Positions 1 through 11,596 of a DNA stretch of 64,000 nucleotides are shown here, in pieces. Source of the DNA: Botrytis cinerea B05.10 (Eukaryota > Ascomycota > Leotiomycetes > Helotiales > Sclerotiniaceae); the NCBI RefSeq assembly GCF_000143535.2, contig NC_037319.1, positions 248,001 through 312,000 of the forward strand, written 5' to 3'. The stretch's first letter is position 1. Every line of letters begins with the position of its first letter. The position numbers and the translations under genes are program-made. The notes below the pieces were generated by a model. That model had not been told where the DNA came from. It saw nothing but the letters and a program-made list of their open reading frames with translations, and did not search any database.

Positions 1-284
1 ACCCCCAAGAACTATGTGCAGGGCGAGTACGATCTTCTTCCTGGAGGGGTCGACTTTGTGGGTTCCCGCGCTTGGCTGCTCAATAGCCACCCAGGTGCCC
101 GAGAGAAGGGAACTCCCTGGTTCCTGGTCAGTTTGTTGGGCGTAACGATTAGACCAACAGCAGGGTCATTGTTGACGCGTTTACAAGAATGTATACGCCG
201 TGTGCCCACAAGTTTGCTGATGTTGCGGTGGGAAGAGAACAGTATGGCAAATTGTGGAAGAATACGGATACCTATATCCGCTAG
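1..284 (+). CDS. 3' part of an unrecognised gene, cut by the left edge
   Basis: An open frame enters at base 1 (TPKNYVQGEYDLLPGG...) and runs to a likely donor GTCAGT at 127. A plausible 86-nt intron (127-212, ending CCCACAAG) joins it in phase 0 to a second exon starting FADVAVGREQYGKLW and stopping at TAG 282-284. I do not recognise the family: there is no catalytic motif, membrane segment or signal visible in the roughly 66 residues present. The same frame stays open after the TAG to base 554, through a Lys/Pro-rich stretch (residues such as PKPKSKKGKKGP), so the TAG may be a premature stop rather than the true end. The splice model is a guess from consensus sites; the existence of coding sequence here is moderately likely. 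Confidence 0.4.
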
Positions 285-554
285 ACTATATCCAAGAAGG
301 GATTCAATGACTTGTTTATCAATAAGGGGGACGCAGGCATTGTTGAGGATGATGTGGAGGGTGAGGGTCTCTGGCGTCTTAGAAGGCCTCTAGACCCCCC
401 TAAGCCAAAATCGAAAAAGGGCAAGAAGGGCCCTAGACCGCATCAAGATTGTGACGGCGTTAATCCTCCTGGTGACTCAGATAACCAACCCGCCGCCAAG
501 AAGCGCAAGGGGGTTCGATTCCCACCAATTTTTATGGTATTATTTGGGATTTAA
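285..554 (+). pseudogene. Open frame continuing past the TAG at 282
   Basis: After TAG 282-284 the same reading frame remains open for 89 codons and ends at TAA 552-554. The translation is hydrophilic and basic in the middle (runs of KPKSKKGKKG and AAKKRKG), as expected of a nuclear or nucleolar tail. It could be the real C-terminus of the gene entering at base 1, cut off by a nonsense change, or an unrelated chance frame. No family recognised. Confidence 0.25.
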
Positions 555-1248
555 ATGGGACGAAGTGAACAGTGGCTCTTGGTTCATGGTCAAGGCTCTG
601 CATTATATTGGCACAATCATAGCAGTTTGGAGTCCTTTGTGCGCTTGCTTCCTATGTCTACAATTAGTATGGTCTTTCTTCATGAATCGGAGAGAAGCGA
701 CACGCCTCAATATAGGGAACCCCAACCCTGAGGTGTCCGTTCTTCCAATTTTGGTGCTGGGAAAATATGATATATGATGGCAGTTAGGTGAATAGACACA
801 GCGCGTTGTTTCATTTTCTCGCATATTTCTCTTCTTTGATAGTGTCAGCCTCTGAACATGGGTTTTGCTCCTTCAAAATCCAAAGGAGCGTTTCGCATGT
901 TCTTTACACAAATGTGAGAGGATACCACAACGATAATGTTAGCTATTGCATGTCTCAGTAATTTATAATCATCAAAATTAAAACAAATGACTGAATCGAA
1001 CGTGGAGTGAAGAAAATAAATTCATGGTTTGAGATAGTAGCTGACTTGTGATGCCCTCATTGAGAAAGGTGCCTTGACTAGTAATGTTCTCATCGACATG
1101 TTCCCTTACACACTGCCTTGGAAGTATGGTGCCTTTTGCGCCGCCCAAATTTGATATTACATACACACGCGAATCGAAAAGTAAGTCTGTTTACATCCTA
1201 TCATCCATTCCATCTTTCATAGAAATCATATATTCATGGCCATTTGAT
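555..1248. other. Intergenic stretch
   Basis: No supported gene. It separates the left-edge gene from the convergent 3' end of RIM1. Only short unconserved frames are visible. Confidence 0.6.
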
Positions 1249-1919
1249 CTATGCGCTTGCATCTTGAGGCTTCTTGAATTGCAGGACGTCGATTCTCTCT
1301 GTTTTATCTGTGTTAGCTAGTGCTTTGGTAGGTATTTTAAAAAGGGTACTTACGTTGAACTGCGCTCATAGAACTTCTGTTCTTCCCATCGGCATCTTGG
1401 TAGTTATTCATTTGCGCCTCAGCTTCTACATATACCAAGGTTCTAAACGCATATCAGCATCGGATACTTTTGAAATATCCTTCTTTCTTTTGAATTCCGA
1501 GCTCAATATCTGCTTCTGCTTCTGCCTCTGCCTCTGCTAAGATTGACATACGAGATGTACTCATACTGAAGAGGCCTCTTCCTAGGTAACTTTCTCTCCA
1601 GATATCAAGAGATCAAAAGAACTTACCCTTTGTCCAAACTCGAGATGAAATCTCTCTGTGGTCCTTCTGGCAAGAAGCTCACTACCCGAAACCAACTAGT
1701 CTTTTGATTCTCTCCTCTGCCAGTGCTAGTACCGACGGCATATTTCATAATTTCTTGTCCCTGGCTTGTGGCAGTTATTTCAGGCTTATCAGCGAGACGA
1801 CCAATGAGTGTGAGTTTGGCGAAGGTATTATTGCGAGCGCTGGTGGAGAAGTTGCGAGAGAGGGTGGATGGAATATTGCGGCGGAGAGCGAACATCTTCA
1901 CGGATCTGGAGGAGTGCAA
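1249..1919 (-). CDS. RIM1: Mitochondrial single-stranded DNA-binding protein
   Basis: This is the mitochondrial SSB (OB fold, bacterial SSB family), which coats single-stranded mtDNA during replication. Three exons on the minus strand: 1919-1627, 1442-1354, 1298-1249; phases agree and give 143 residues. Exon 1 holds an Arg/Ser-rich mitochondrial presequence (ALRRNIPSTLSRNFSTSAR), then the OB-fold start NTFAKLTLIGRLADKPE and the segment TSWFRVVSF. Exon 2 supplies LVYVEAEAQMNNYQDADGK, the usual strand after the DKG turn. Exon 3 gives the short end IDVLQFKKPQ. Length fits the family (about 135-150). The first intron (1443-1626) is longer than usual here and holds a hexanucleotide-like GCAGAG run. 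The start may instead be the Met at 1895, eight codons downstream; both leave a valid presequence. Confidence 0.9.
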
Positions 1920-4900
1920 GTTTTAGGACCGGTTTGTGGAAATAATATGAGATCTTAATGAATGTGAATTGATCGATATTTGATTTTTTTTTTCTTCTTC
2001 CTATCGCGATTGCTGTGTTTTGGCGGGCACAAAATCTGAGATGAGGTGGAGTATGTGCCTGAGGCACAGATATCAATTCTTCCCCTCCTATGTGCACTTG
2101 CGAGCATTTCGAGGTTCACAAGAAGGGCATATATACCATTGGGATTTCTATTAATCAACTGAGACAACTGGTGACAAAAACCTGGAGAAGACTTGGTTCT
2201 CATTCTTTGCCTTTGATTCTTTACATCTTGAGATCGTTGCAATTACCAGGCATTGAGGTATAGTTTCCGATTGAAAGCACAGCAGCGAAGACAAAAAGCA
2301 ACAAGCGGCAAACGACAAGCAGCAAACGACAAGCAGCAGCGATTCATTGGGATTCATTGTGTTAAGACTGGGGACTCTTCATCACTTCTACCAAGGGAGA
2401 ATTCCGACCGATAACACAGCATTGAATATAAAGCATCCTCGATTTTATTGGAAACCCTTGCGTGATATGACATTTTGGGAAGACATACTACTTTCGCTAC
2501 TGACTCCTTTGAGAGATCACTTCACTCAACCAAGCAGGTTAGGCATTCCGACTGATAAACAAACACTTGACGTTCAAAATGAAGTAGGATTGATATCATT
2601 GGGAATGTTACGTCTGCCTCTACATTTACGCAGTTGAATGCACGCCGTTGCTTATTGATACCTAAACGAGGATTTCTTTGAATGCAGCGTCGCAGGAAGA
2701 AATATCCTGATATCTTGACATCTTGGAATCTTGGAATCTTGGAATCTTGGAAGCTTTGGAGGTCGCCGATCAAATCCAACTCGTTTTGGTTTCCTTGCGA
2801 TGTCTTACTCCCGCTATGGTCACCCAATCCTTTTGAATGCTCGAACACGAAAGGTTCAAGATCATGCCAGCAGATCTCCAAATAAATATAACGTCTTGTC
2901 ATCACGGATACGAGCATCATATGTGCATCTCTTCATCCAAGAGATTTCCAGTTCAGCCATCTCTTTTAATGCCTTATATGCTGGTCTCAGCTACCACAGA
3001 CACAAACCTTATCTACCCGAGACGGTGTTACTGATGATGTTCTGTACCATCACCATCATCTTGGTTGGAGATTTTCTAGATGGTCGTTCCTGTATCACTT
3101 GTTGATGTACTCCAGACTTTCTTGATCTGCAGATGGTGAAATCGTGGTATGGATTGCATGCTTCATCAGAATCACTTCGCATGAAGGATTACAGCTCTTC
3201 ACCAACGCCCTCCCGCTCCCCATCCCCCCACACCATAAAAACATTGCAAGTCTTTGTATCACATGTCTAAATGGATTTTCTTTTGAAATTTGGTTCATCC
3301 TGGATCTATTACCTTTTCAGAGAGTGCGGCATGTCACATCGATGCAACGAAGTAATTATTGACACGAAACGGAGACTTCTTTCCAGAAGTATAATAGGTC
3401 GGATGAACCGGAAAGCTAACAGTATGCGAGCGGGATTGGGAACGGAGTGAGCCGAAAAGGACCGGAAAATGAAGGGGGAAGGTCTAAAAAACACTCTTGT
3501 ACCTGAAGCTATTCCTTATGGAGAATTGATTCCTTGAAAATATCGAAACAACTCCCGGAATTACTACACTACCTACCTAGCTTCCAATTCTTCAACCTGA
3601 CATTACCATCTGCTGATTGTGCTCAGGTTTCTTAGTCCGGTGTACTTTGTGCTTTCGAAACCCATTCCCGGCATACGAAAGGTACCCAGGTGCTAGGTAG
3701 TAAATGCTGGTCAAGCAATATGTACTGTCAGGCAGATATCGTTTAGCAATATATATTGTCTAAGCATTATGTACCGGTTATGCAATGCACAGCTTATCCT
3801 GTACCTTCTTCCTTCTAGCTCATCCCGAATATTGGGAAAAAAAGAAAGCATTCCATCATATGGTTAGCCATGGCCAAACAAGACAACGAGACAAAAGCAA
3901 GAAAATCGAGGAAAAGAAAATAACTGCGAGAGACGGGGGGAAGGCCAAGATCATTCAAAAGAAAGAACGAAAGAACGAAGGAAAGAAAAGAAAGTTGGCG
4001 ATCAATTGATCTACTATAAGTCAGCCCCAGTATGGTCAATGCTAACCATAGCACTCAGATTGATCGGTAGATCTCCCCACAGCTCCATTTTTGATAGTAA
4101 CCTAATCTCGCTACAATGAGTCTAATGCGGGTTTTCAATCTACTTCAGGTCACAAATTTCTTGATTGGACTCAATGGAATCAATGAAACTCGACTAGACA
4201 AATCAAATCCATCAGAAGCTTCAGACAGATCTGACAGACACGGCAAGCAAATGAACTCCCATTATTTTGGGCCGAGTTCCAAGCTTTTTTTCTCCGATTC
4301 ACCGAGTATCGTCTCTCGAACAGATTTATTCATTTCCCCTCCATAAAATTTGGATGTGGCTTTGACGTTAAGAAGAACGAAAAAAAAGAGTTTGGTATAC
4401 ATGCTTTCGTGGCACTGCGTCGCATTGTTTGTAATCCCTACACTCCCAATTATTTACTTTCATGCATCATATTTTTCGTATTGCAGACGCCTTCCTGTAA
4501 GTGCAGGATGTTAACTTCCAAGGCGGGGATTATGTCAAGCTGCAGGACAAATGTATCCGTCAATGGGTCTGCTTTAAACCAACACCCAAGAAATGTCTAC
4601 CTTGCAGTAGATCACCGCGGTCCGCGGTCCGTTGAGAATTCCATGTCGAATCGTTCATCGCATGCACACTGAGTTCTAAATACACATTAGAACCAACCAT
4701 GCACAAACCCACCCACTTTGTACCAGTCCATTCATCATCGGATAGCGTAATCTCTCATAAACGCCTTCGCGCCTACACTTAGTATCTTCGTCAGTGTTAA
4801 GTACCTTTACCTTCCACATTTTCATCGGGTCTTAATATGACTTCATATAATATACCTACTCATATTTTATCTGTATTCAGATGAACTATCCAGGCTATTG

Positions 4901-5150
4901 GTACACTACCTCACGCCTCGCTCTAAACATTCGTTACACCCCCCTTTCCTTGTTCTATAATCATTGTTTTTCTTCGATTCTCAATACTCGTGTTTCATTT
5001 CCATACTACCCATGTAATTTTCGAAGCCATACACTACACGTCTATACATTGAAGGGAGCTTTGGCAATAGTCTCCTGTCCCGCCAGGACTACTTTTCTTT
5101 ATCTTATGATCCAGTGCTAGATACCGGGACTAGTTCTAAGAGTTTACACA
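1920..5150. other. Intergenic stretch with a small tandem repeat
   Basis: 3.2 kb between the divergent RIM1 and DUF4203 genes. Frames here are short and lack conserved motifs, so I support no gene. It holds a four-unit 8-bp repeat near 2721 and a CCGCGG-containing direct repeat near 4616. The last few hundred bases are pyrimidine-rich and probably form the promoter and leader of the downstream gene. Confidence 0.6.
2721..2752 (+). repeat. Four tandem copies of TCTTGGAA
   Basis: Four perfect head-to-tail copies of the octamer TCTTGGAA, preceded by two diverged related units (ATCTTGAC). It is a minisatellite in non-coding sequence. Confidence 0.85.
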
Positions 5151-8100
5151 ATGCAGATCAAGGGGTCCGTGTTGCTGGTATTGGGAGCTTCGATTCAATG
5201 GGCTTTCGCTGCACCATGGGATGTTCGGGTCCAGGAACGCGACAGCTCAGTAGCTCTATCTTCGACGATCACTTCTACCTCATCGTCGATCTCGAGTAGT
5301 GCGAAAGAGTCGCAAGAAAGCAATGATAGCTTCACGTCCGCTTCAACCATTACACACTCGCAAAGTACTTCTTTGGCAATGACTACATCAACTTCGAATA
5401 CAGCAATGTTGACTTCGACCGCCTCGGCATCCTCAATTAGCGCAACAGCTACAAGTATATCCGCTACAGATTCGGCCTTCAACTGTATGAAACGCCTACC
5501 CTCATTGGATTTTGACAGGATGCTGACATTGAAGCAGCTACAGTATTGCCCGGCGAGTTACCTCTCCAACCCGAGATTACACCAGCCTTTGCTGTTGCAG
5601 GCATTATCCTCATCGCAACCGGCATATTATATACTTTCATTGGGTTTAAGAACAGATGGCTACACATTTCCCTTTCAGCAGGATATCTTGTCAGCATTGC
5701 AATCACGGTACTGATTCTTTTTGTAATGAATCTTCCTGTTAGCAATGCCGTTGAGGGAGCATATCTCGTTGCAATCGTGCTACCTGGGCTCATCATTGGC
5801 GGGTGCTCTTTGGTATTTACAGAGGTTACCGAGGGCCTTGGATGTCTTCTGGGAGGTTTTTGCTTCAGCATGTGGCTGCTTGTGATGAAAGCTGGTGGAC
5901 TGATCACGTCAACAGCCGGGAAATCGATTCTAATTGCGGCAATCAGTGTTGCTACATTCTCGCTGTCCTTCAGTCACCATACTAGGACTTATGGATTGGT
6001 TGCGTGTATATCATTCGCGGGTTCCACTGCGATCGTTCTCGGGATTGATTGTTTCAGTAGAGCAGGCCTAAAAGAATTTTGGGCTTACATTTGGAACTTG
6101 AATCAAAACCTTTTTCCTCTGGGCGCGACGACATACCCCGTGACCAAAGGAATTCGTGTCGAGATCGCCGCAATTTTCGTCATCTTCTTAGCTGGTCTAG
6201 TGTCACAATCAAAGGTCCACAAGATGATCCAAGATCACCGTGCGCAGAGATTGGAAGAGCGCCAAGCAATCGAAAGGGCTATAGAAGAGGAGGAAATGAA
6301 TGTAGGAAGAAGAATTGAGGATCAAAATACTGAAGAAAAAGAAAGATGGGAAAAAATATATGGCGAGAAGCTCAAATCGGGAGATGAATCAACACACGAT
6401 TCTGTAGTGGGTGATTTGGAGGATTCAAAAAGAGGGCATTCCAACACGATTACTTCTATTATGGAACTTGATGGAACAGAGATTGAAATCTCTGGCAAGT
6501 CTTTACCTACTCGACCCAGTGCTACTGGTCTTGTTATGTCCAGTGGAAAAGGGCACGATGGAGCGGTTACAGTACGCGTTGCTCGAGATGCGGCACCCGA
6601 AGTTGAGCGGATTGAAGATAAAACCACTACTCCATCGCGTCAGTCTAGTCAAAAATCTTCCAGATCTCAACCATCAGCAAATCCAACAGGGGACAAAGCC
6701 GTGGTTATTAATAATGAGAGCACTCACCTAGCAAGCCTACCTTCACTACGTCCTACAAGTAAAGCTCCTCCTCCACGAATGACAGTCGCACCAGAGGTAG
6801 TGCCTCTTCCTTTCAAGATTCCCGAAGGTGAGATGGAGGATGATCGATCTTCGATTGCTACTTCTCCCGACGAAGAGCTAGCGGCCAACGGCGAAACATT
6901 GAAACGTACACCCAGTGGCGGCTCAGCATTGTCGAATAAAATCTCTACTCGATCGAAAAGAGAATCACAAAGGTATTCAGAAGAGCAAGGTATCAGAACA
7001 GAAGATTTAGTGACTCCTTATGCTGATGAGGCGGATCGCGCAAGTTCTATCGCGGCAACTGTGGATGATCTCAGCGATGATGAAGACAGGGAGGTAGGAA
7101 GTATACGATCGTCAGTTATTAGCCAAGACACTCCTATACCAGATGTGGAATTCCCAGCACAGGATGATCAAAATAACGAGCAAAGTCCAGAGCTGGTGAC
7201 GGTGAAGGCGACGACTGAACCACAAGAAACCGCACCCGAACAACTTCCTTCGTCTCCAATGGATTCCACGACTGAAGATACAGATCATAAGGTGTCTAGT
7301 GGAACATCTGATGTGCGGAAGAGTTTGGAGCTCCGGCCAGAGTCGGGAATTACTGTTGCCACTGATATTCTCAATACTCCCCGAAATGAATTGTCCTCGA
7401 ATGAGACAATGCAACAACAGGACTCTCTAACAACATGTGGGGATCCAGTACCGAACACGTCAAATTCCACTGTTGGAGAAAGTCTTGAAGACGCTGACAA
7501 TGGAACTGAATCAAAACTAAAGACAGAGTCATCCATTGCATCTGCGCCTGACACAAAGGCCACGAAAATCACGAAGGAGCAATTACCTGCTCAATTTTCA
7601 AAAGTTGTTATGTCATATCGTACCAATGAGTGGGCAAAGCATTTAAGTCATGCAGACTCACCAGAATTGGAAGAGTTAGAAATTTCCGAAAGTATTTCCG
7701 AGGATCCCAAATCCGAATCGGCTGTTCCCGTGGATGTTGAAGCACTTCAGCAAACAGCTCACAATGCTCTTCCACCACCGGCAGTACGATCATCTTCCCA
7801 GCAATCTATTTCTCCAGGTCTTGTCCGGTCAAGCTCAACCCAATCAAACATCACGCCTTTTGCGACAATACCCGAGGATTCTCACATTCATGGACATGAT
7901 ACACCGACACGAAACTCCTCGCAACAACAAATAGGAGGATCTGAAGTGCACCGAACATTGCGTAATGCTTCAAATCCAAACTTTCCAGAGCCAATAGTTG
8001 AATCACCTGGAGAAGAAATTCCATCTTTTCAACAACACTTTTCGCAATCGATTTCCCCTGCGTTCGGAAATTCTAATACACTAATGGAAAAACGAGACAC

Positions 8101-8698
8101 AATGATTCGCAATAGATCGTCTTACTTCCCTAAGAGGAACGTTTCCACACATTCCATGCCGATACTTGAACCAAACCCACATTCTCCCTCACGATTTCCA
8201 TCTGGGTCACATTCACAAATGGGTAACGAAGTCGGTCCAATTCAAAGCCCTCTACGGTCTTATCACGTCAACAAATCAGCTCCAATCCTTGCTGAATACG
8301 ATGACATACCACTTTCCAAGCGTCGCGAACTCATTCGTCAATCTACGTCTCAACCTCTAGCCGCCCTTAATACAAACTTTAATTCTCATCAACCGAAGCG
8401 CTCATCAGAGATCCAAACCCCACTGGTTAGAGAGCAGCAATTGGCGATGTGGAGAAATAGTATCGCAAATGATTTGCAAGTGCAGAAAAAGAGGGTAATG
8501 GATACAGTGGAGAATAGAAGGAGTGTACTTTGGCAGGAGAGAAAATCGGAGGAAATGAGAAAAGATGGGGAGAGGAGGGCAAAAGAATTGAGGGAAGAGA
8601 GATGGGAAGGAAGAATTAGGACAGGTGGTGGAGAGATGGAAGAGTTGCATAGAAAAATGATGAGTCGGATGCAAGATGAGGCGAGGAAGGTGCTTTGA
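5151..8698 (+). CDS. Seven-transmembrane DUF4203 protein with Ser/Thr stalk and long cytoplasmic tail
   Basis: Two exons, 5151-5484 and 5535-8698; the 50-nt intron has donor GTATGA and branch GCTGAC. The product is 1165 residues. A signal peptide (about 1-20, hydrophobic VLLVLGASIQWAFA) is followed by a Ser/Thr-rich, probably O-glycosylated luminal stalk to about residue 110. Seven hydrophobic segments follow from about 127 to 325, matching the fungal DUF4203 family (related to TM7SF3/TMEM198 proteins). The remaining 830 residues are a Ser/Pro/acid-rich, probably disordered cytoplasmic tail. The last 90 residues (from about 1075) are strongly charged and helical, as in a coiled coil. The arrangement resembles a surface or endomembrane sensor, but no function is known to me for fungal members. 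Frame and splice model are firm; the role is open. Confidence 0.87.
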
Positions 8699-11596
8699 TT
8701 TGGGAATCAAGGTCGCGAGGGACGAAATATAGGACTGAAAGTGAAGGGTAATTCTTAATGGTTTAACTTTTGGATGGATGAGATAAAACTAGACGTCTAG
8801 AATTTGCTGGACAACATGGCTGAGATAAAGTTCTTGTATATATGTATATCTACGGCTTGGGGAGATAATCTGATGACCAGATTGGGAATGGTGTTGGATG
8901 AATACACGATACATGAGTTGGAAAGCAGGACAACATGTATTATCGAATACAACGCGATCAACGATACTGGATACGGATTTTACTCATGTACTGCTTTGGC
9001 AGAGCCCCTTATGGATGGAAATGGCACTGGCGGGAATAGGAGAAGATCCATCATGTATAGCATTTGCCACAGAGCTGGATATACTATTCTGGTGATCAGT
9101 CTTGAGAAAGAGAGATATCTAGGAGCCGGCAGGCGTAGATAGACTCATTAATAATGAAAGATTTAATCATCTACTACACTTCTTTATAACTCGTGAATCT
9201 TAATTTTCCTGTTTTTCTTCTTGTTATCTGCTGTTAACAAGACCATCACTAGATTGAAACAGCAAAATCTTCGGCCAAATCCAACCCATCTTCCCCAGGT
9301 CCCAACACCTAACAACACACGCAGTGAACTACAGTACGGAGTAGAAACATCGTACACGAAGTTCAAAAACAGATCATCACCCGCCATTCCGCCGATCATT
9401 CAATTTGTAATTTGTTTCGGACCCGCATGCTTCGAATATTCTTCTGGAAGGAAATTGGATCATGGTTACCAGTTAGAAGCATGCATATGGTCCACTGATA
9501 TTCATTTGGTGATCTAGTTGGTGATCCTTGATGCTTGGAGGGATGTCACATGTGTCATGTCTGAGAGGTATGAGGAAGGCACTGGGCAGAAAATGGTGGG
9601 TGTACAATGGTATTGGATCAAATGGGAGAAGAATTTGGGATGGAAGTATTGATTGGAATTGAATATTGGTTGGCAGTGTGTTGTGTATTATTCGAGGCTA
9701 GGAAGGTTACTGTGAGATGCACAGATCAGGAAATAATTTCCAATTCTATGACTGCAAATGCCCATTCTCCTAGATATGGGAATGTAGTCTTGTAACTTTC
9801 ATCTGTCAATTGAGTCTTACAGTCGGCCAGTCTAGTCTCACAAGCTGTCAATCGAGTCTCACATTTCGGGCACACCGGAAAAGTGGCTATGATAATCCAT
9901 ATCGCCGTGCCATACATAACATGGATGCAGACGGTATCAGGGATTTTGCATTGAACAGAAGTCCTTTCTTTTTAAGTTTAGATCGGATGAAAAACTTGGA
10001 GCCTCAGCAAGGCTTGCTGTGATAAATATAGATGAGACTCCTAAAGCATGAGGTGGTGGTCCCTTCAATTATCAACGTCATATGGTGGCATTATGCCCTT
10101 TAAATGCAATTTCGTATGCTGAGCTGGGGGCTGACGAGTGCAACGAGGCTGAAAGTATAATTGAACCTTTTGAAGATCTTAGGATTGTTATTTGACTTGT
10201 AACCCGATTTTTCCTGGGGGATCTAGAAGTTGTTTATTGGTAGCAAGAGCTAGCTTGAAGCTATCGATATGTAGGCTTTCAGGGGTAAAACTCGGGAAGG
10301 ACGAGCTAGCATTTCATTTCCGAGGGATTGGATTGGGGGGAATCTTGAAAGTTGAAAAATGATTGAATTTGTGTCCACTTTCAACGCACAGTAGTTTCGA
10401 ACCAAGTAGAAACTCCCCATGAAGTTCATATCTATCATATTATCAGTGATGACATACTTGGAGGACATCAGTGGTGGCATCCCATCCCTAGATCTGGGCC
10501 CTGCACGCTCAGACATTTGGAAATTTCGAGACTCAACTTCGTCAACTAATGATAAGTTGGCATAAAAAATTAGATGAAGGAAGTATACTCAGGGCTTCTT
10601 TTGGATGGCCAATCAATACCAATATTTGAAAATCCTTGAGGGTTGGATTGGCCATTGCTTTAATAGCTGGTTGATTTGGTGCTTTTGTAGCATGCTCGAA
10701 ACTGCCTGCTACAAAGCGCAAATGTGAAGTCTTTTCTCCCCCCAAGGAGCTGAGCCATGGCGTAGTGCAGATTTAGATGCGCCTTAATGGTGCTATGAGT
10801 ATGTAGCTACTCGCTGGTTGCTTGCCATTGCTTCGAGATCCGTAGATGGGCAGGTAAATAAGTAGGTACTTAGGCGGATAGAGATGGGCAATGAAGTGAG
10901 CCATAAACGTTGGTACCAAATAGCCAAATAGGAATGGGAAATTTAATGTACCCGGGCTTTACGTCCCCAAAATTTCAAGGTTAGAACACAAAGATGCTTT
11001 CAAGTGCCTGGGTATAGACCCAGGGGTTTGAATGAGTTGAGGCAAGTAATTTTATTGAAAGACGTGAGTTGGGATGGAAATACTAGGTATACCAGGTGGT
11101 TGACATGATAAGATACCATTGATGCGTGTAAACTTTGGAGATCTGAATTCATCTCACATTCCATATGAGACTTGATTCTTTTCTTTTGAACTCTGAACTT
11201 TGAACTTGGAGCTTCACTTGGATCTGCCTGCCTACTTTCTACTTATCTTCACCGAGATATCTTGGGCTTCAATTCTTATTAGCCGGTGATTTCTGTACTA
11301 CTGTACCTACTTCTATTCCCCCGACTTTCCATTGATGACGGCAGAGATCTAACTAGAGTATCACATTTTGACTTTTGCATATATTTATATACATACCTCT
11401 TCGTATACCTACCGAGCGACGAGCCTACTCCTCAGCCGTTCGCTTTGATTCCTCACAAAGCACATGTATTCACATCTATTCACATCAGACCGAATCTTCA
11501 AAGCATTTTGAAGCATATACAAACACATATATACATCATACTATTCGAAAGATACCTATTCCCATCCAAAACCACAATTAGACATGCAAAATCGAA
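8699..11596. other. Intergenic stretch
   Basis: 2.9 kb without a supported gene. Contains three 21-nt tandem units near 9804 and, toward 11.2-11.6 kb, a pyrimidine-rich region that is probably the ERF4 promoter and leader. Open frames there (for example 134 codons from 11286) have no conserved features. Confidence 0.6.
9804..9866 (+). repeat. Three imperfect 21-nt tandem units
   Basis: Three head-to-tail units of 21 nt at 9804, 9825 and 9846, each containing AGTCT(C/T)AC. Because 21 is a multiple of three, the antisense frame reads as a repeating CETRL-like heptad, but nothing else supports translation. Confidence 0.7.

Noticed and set aside
445..532. tRNA-like shape: B-box GGTTCGATTCC with a fully pairing 7-bp acceptor stem
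   Set aside because: No A-box or D-arm can be formed, the T-stem has a mismatch, and the stretch lies inside an open coding-like frame. Likely coincidence.
5546..8698. Treating 5546 (TTG) as the start of the DUF4203 gene
   Set aside because: A real ATG exon with signal peptide at 5151 joins in frame through a 50-nt intron with a branch site.
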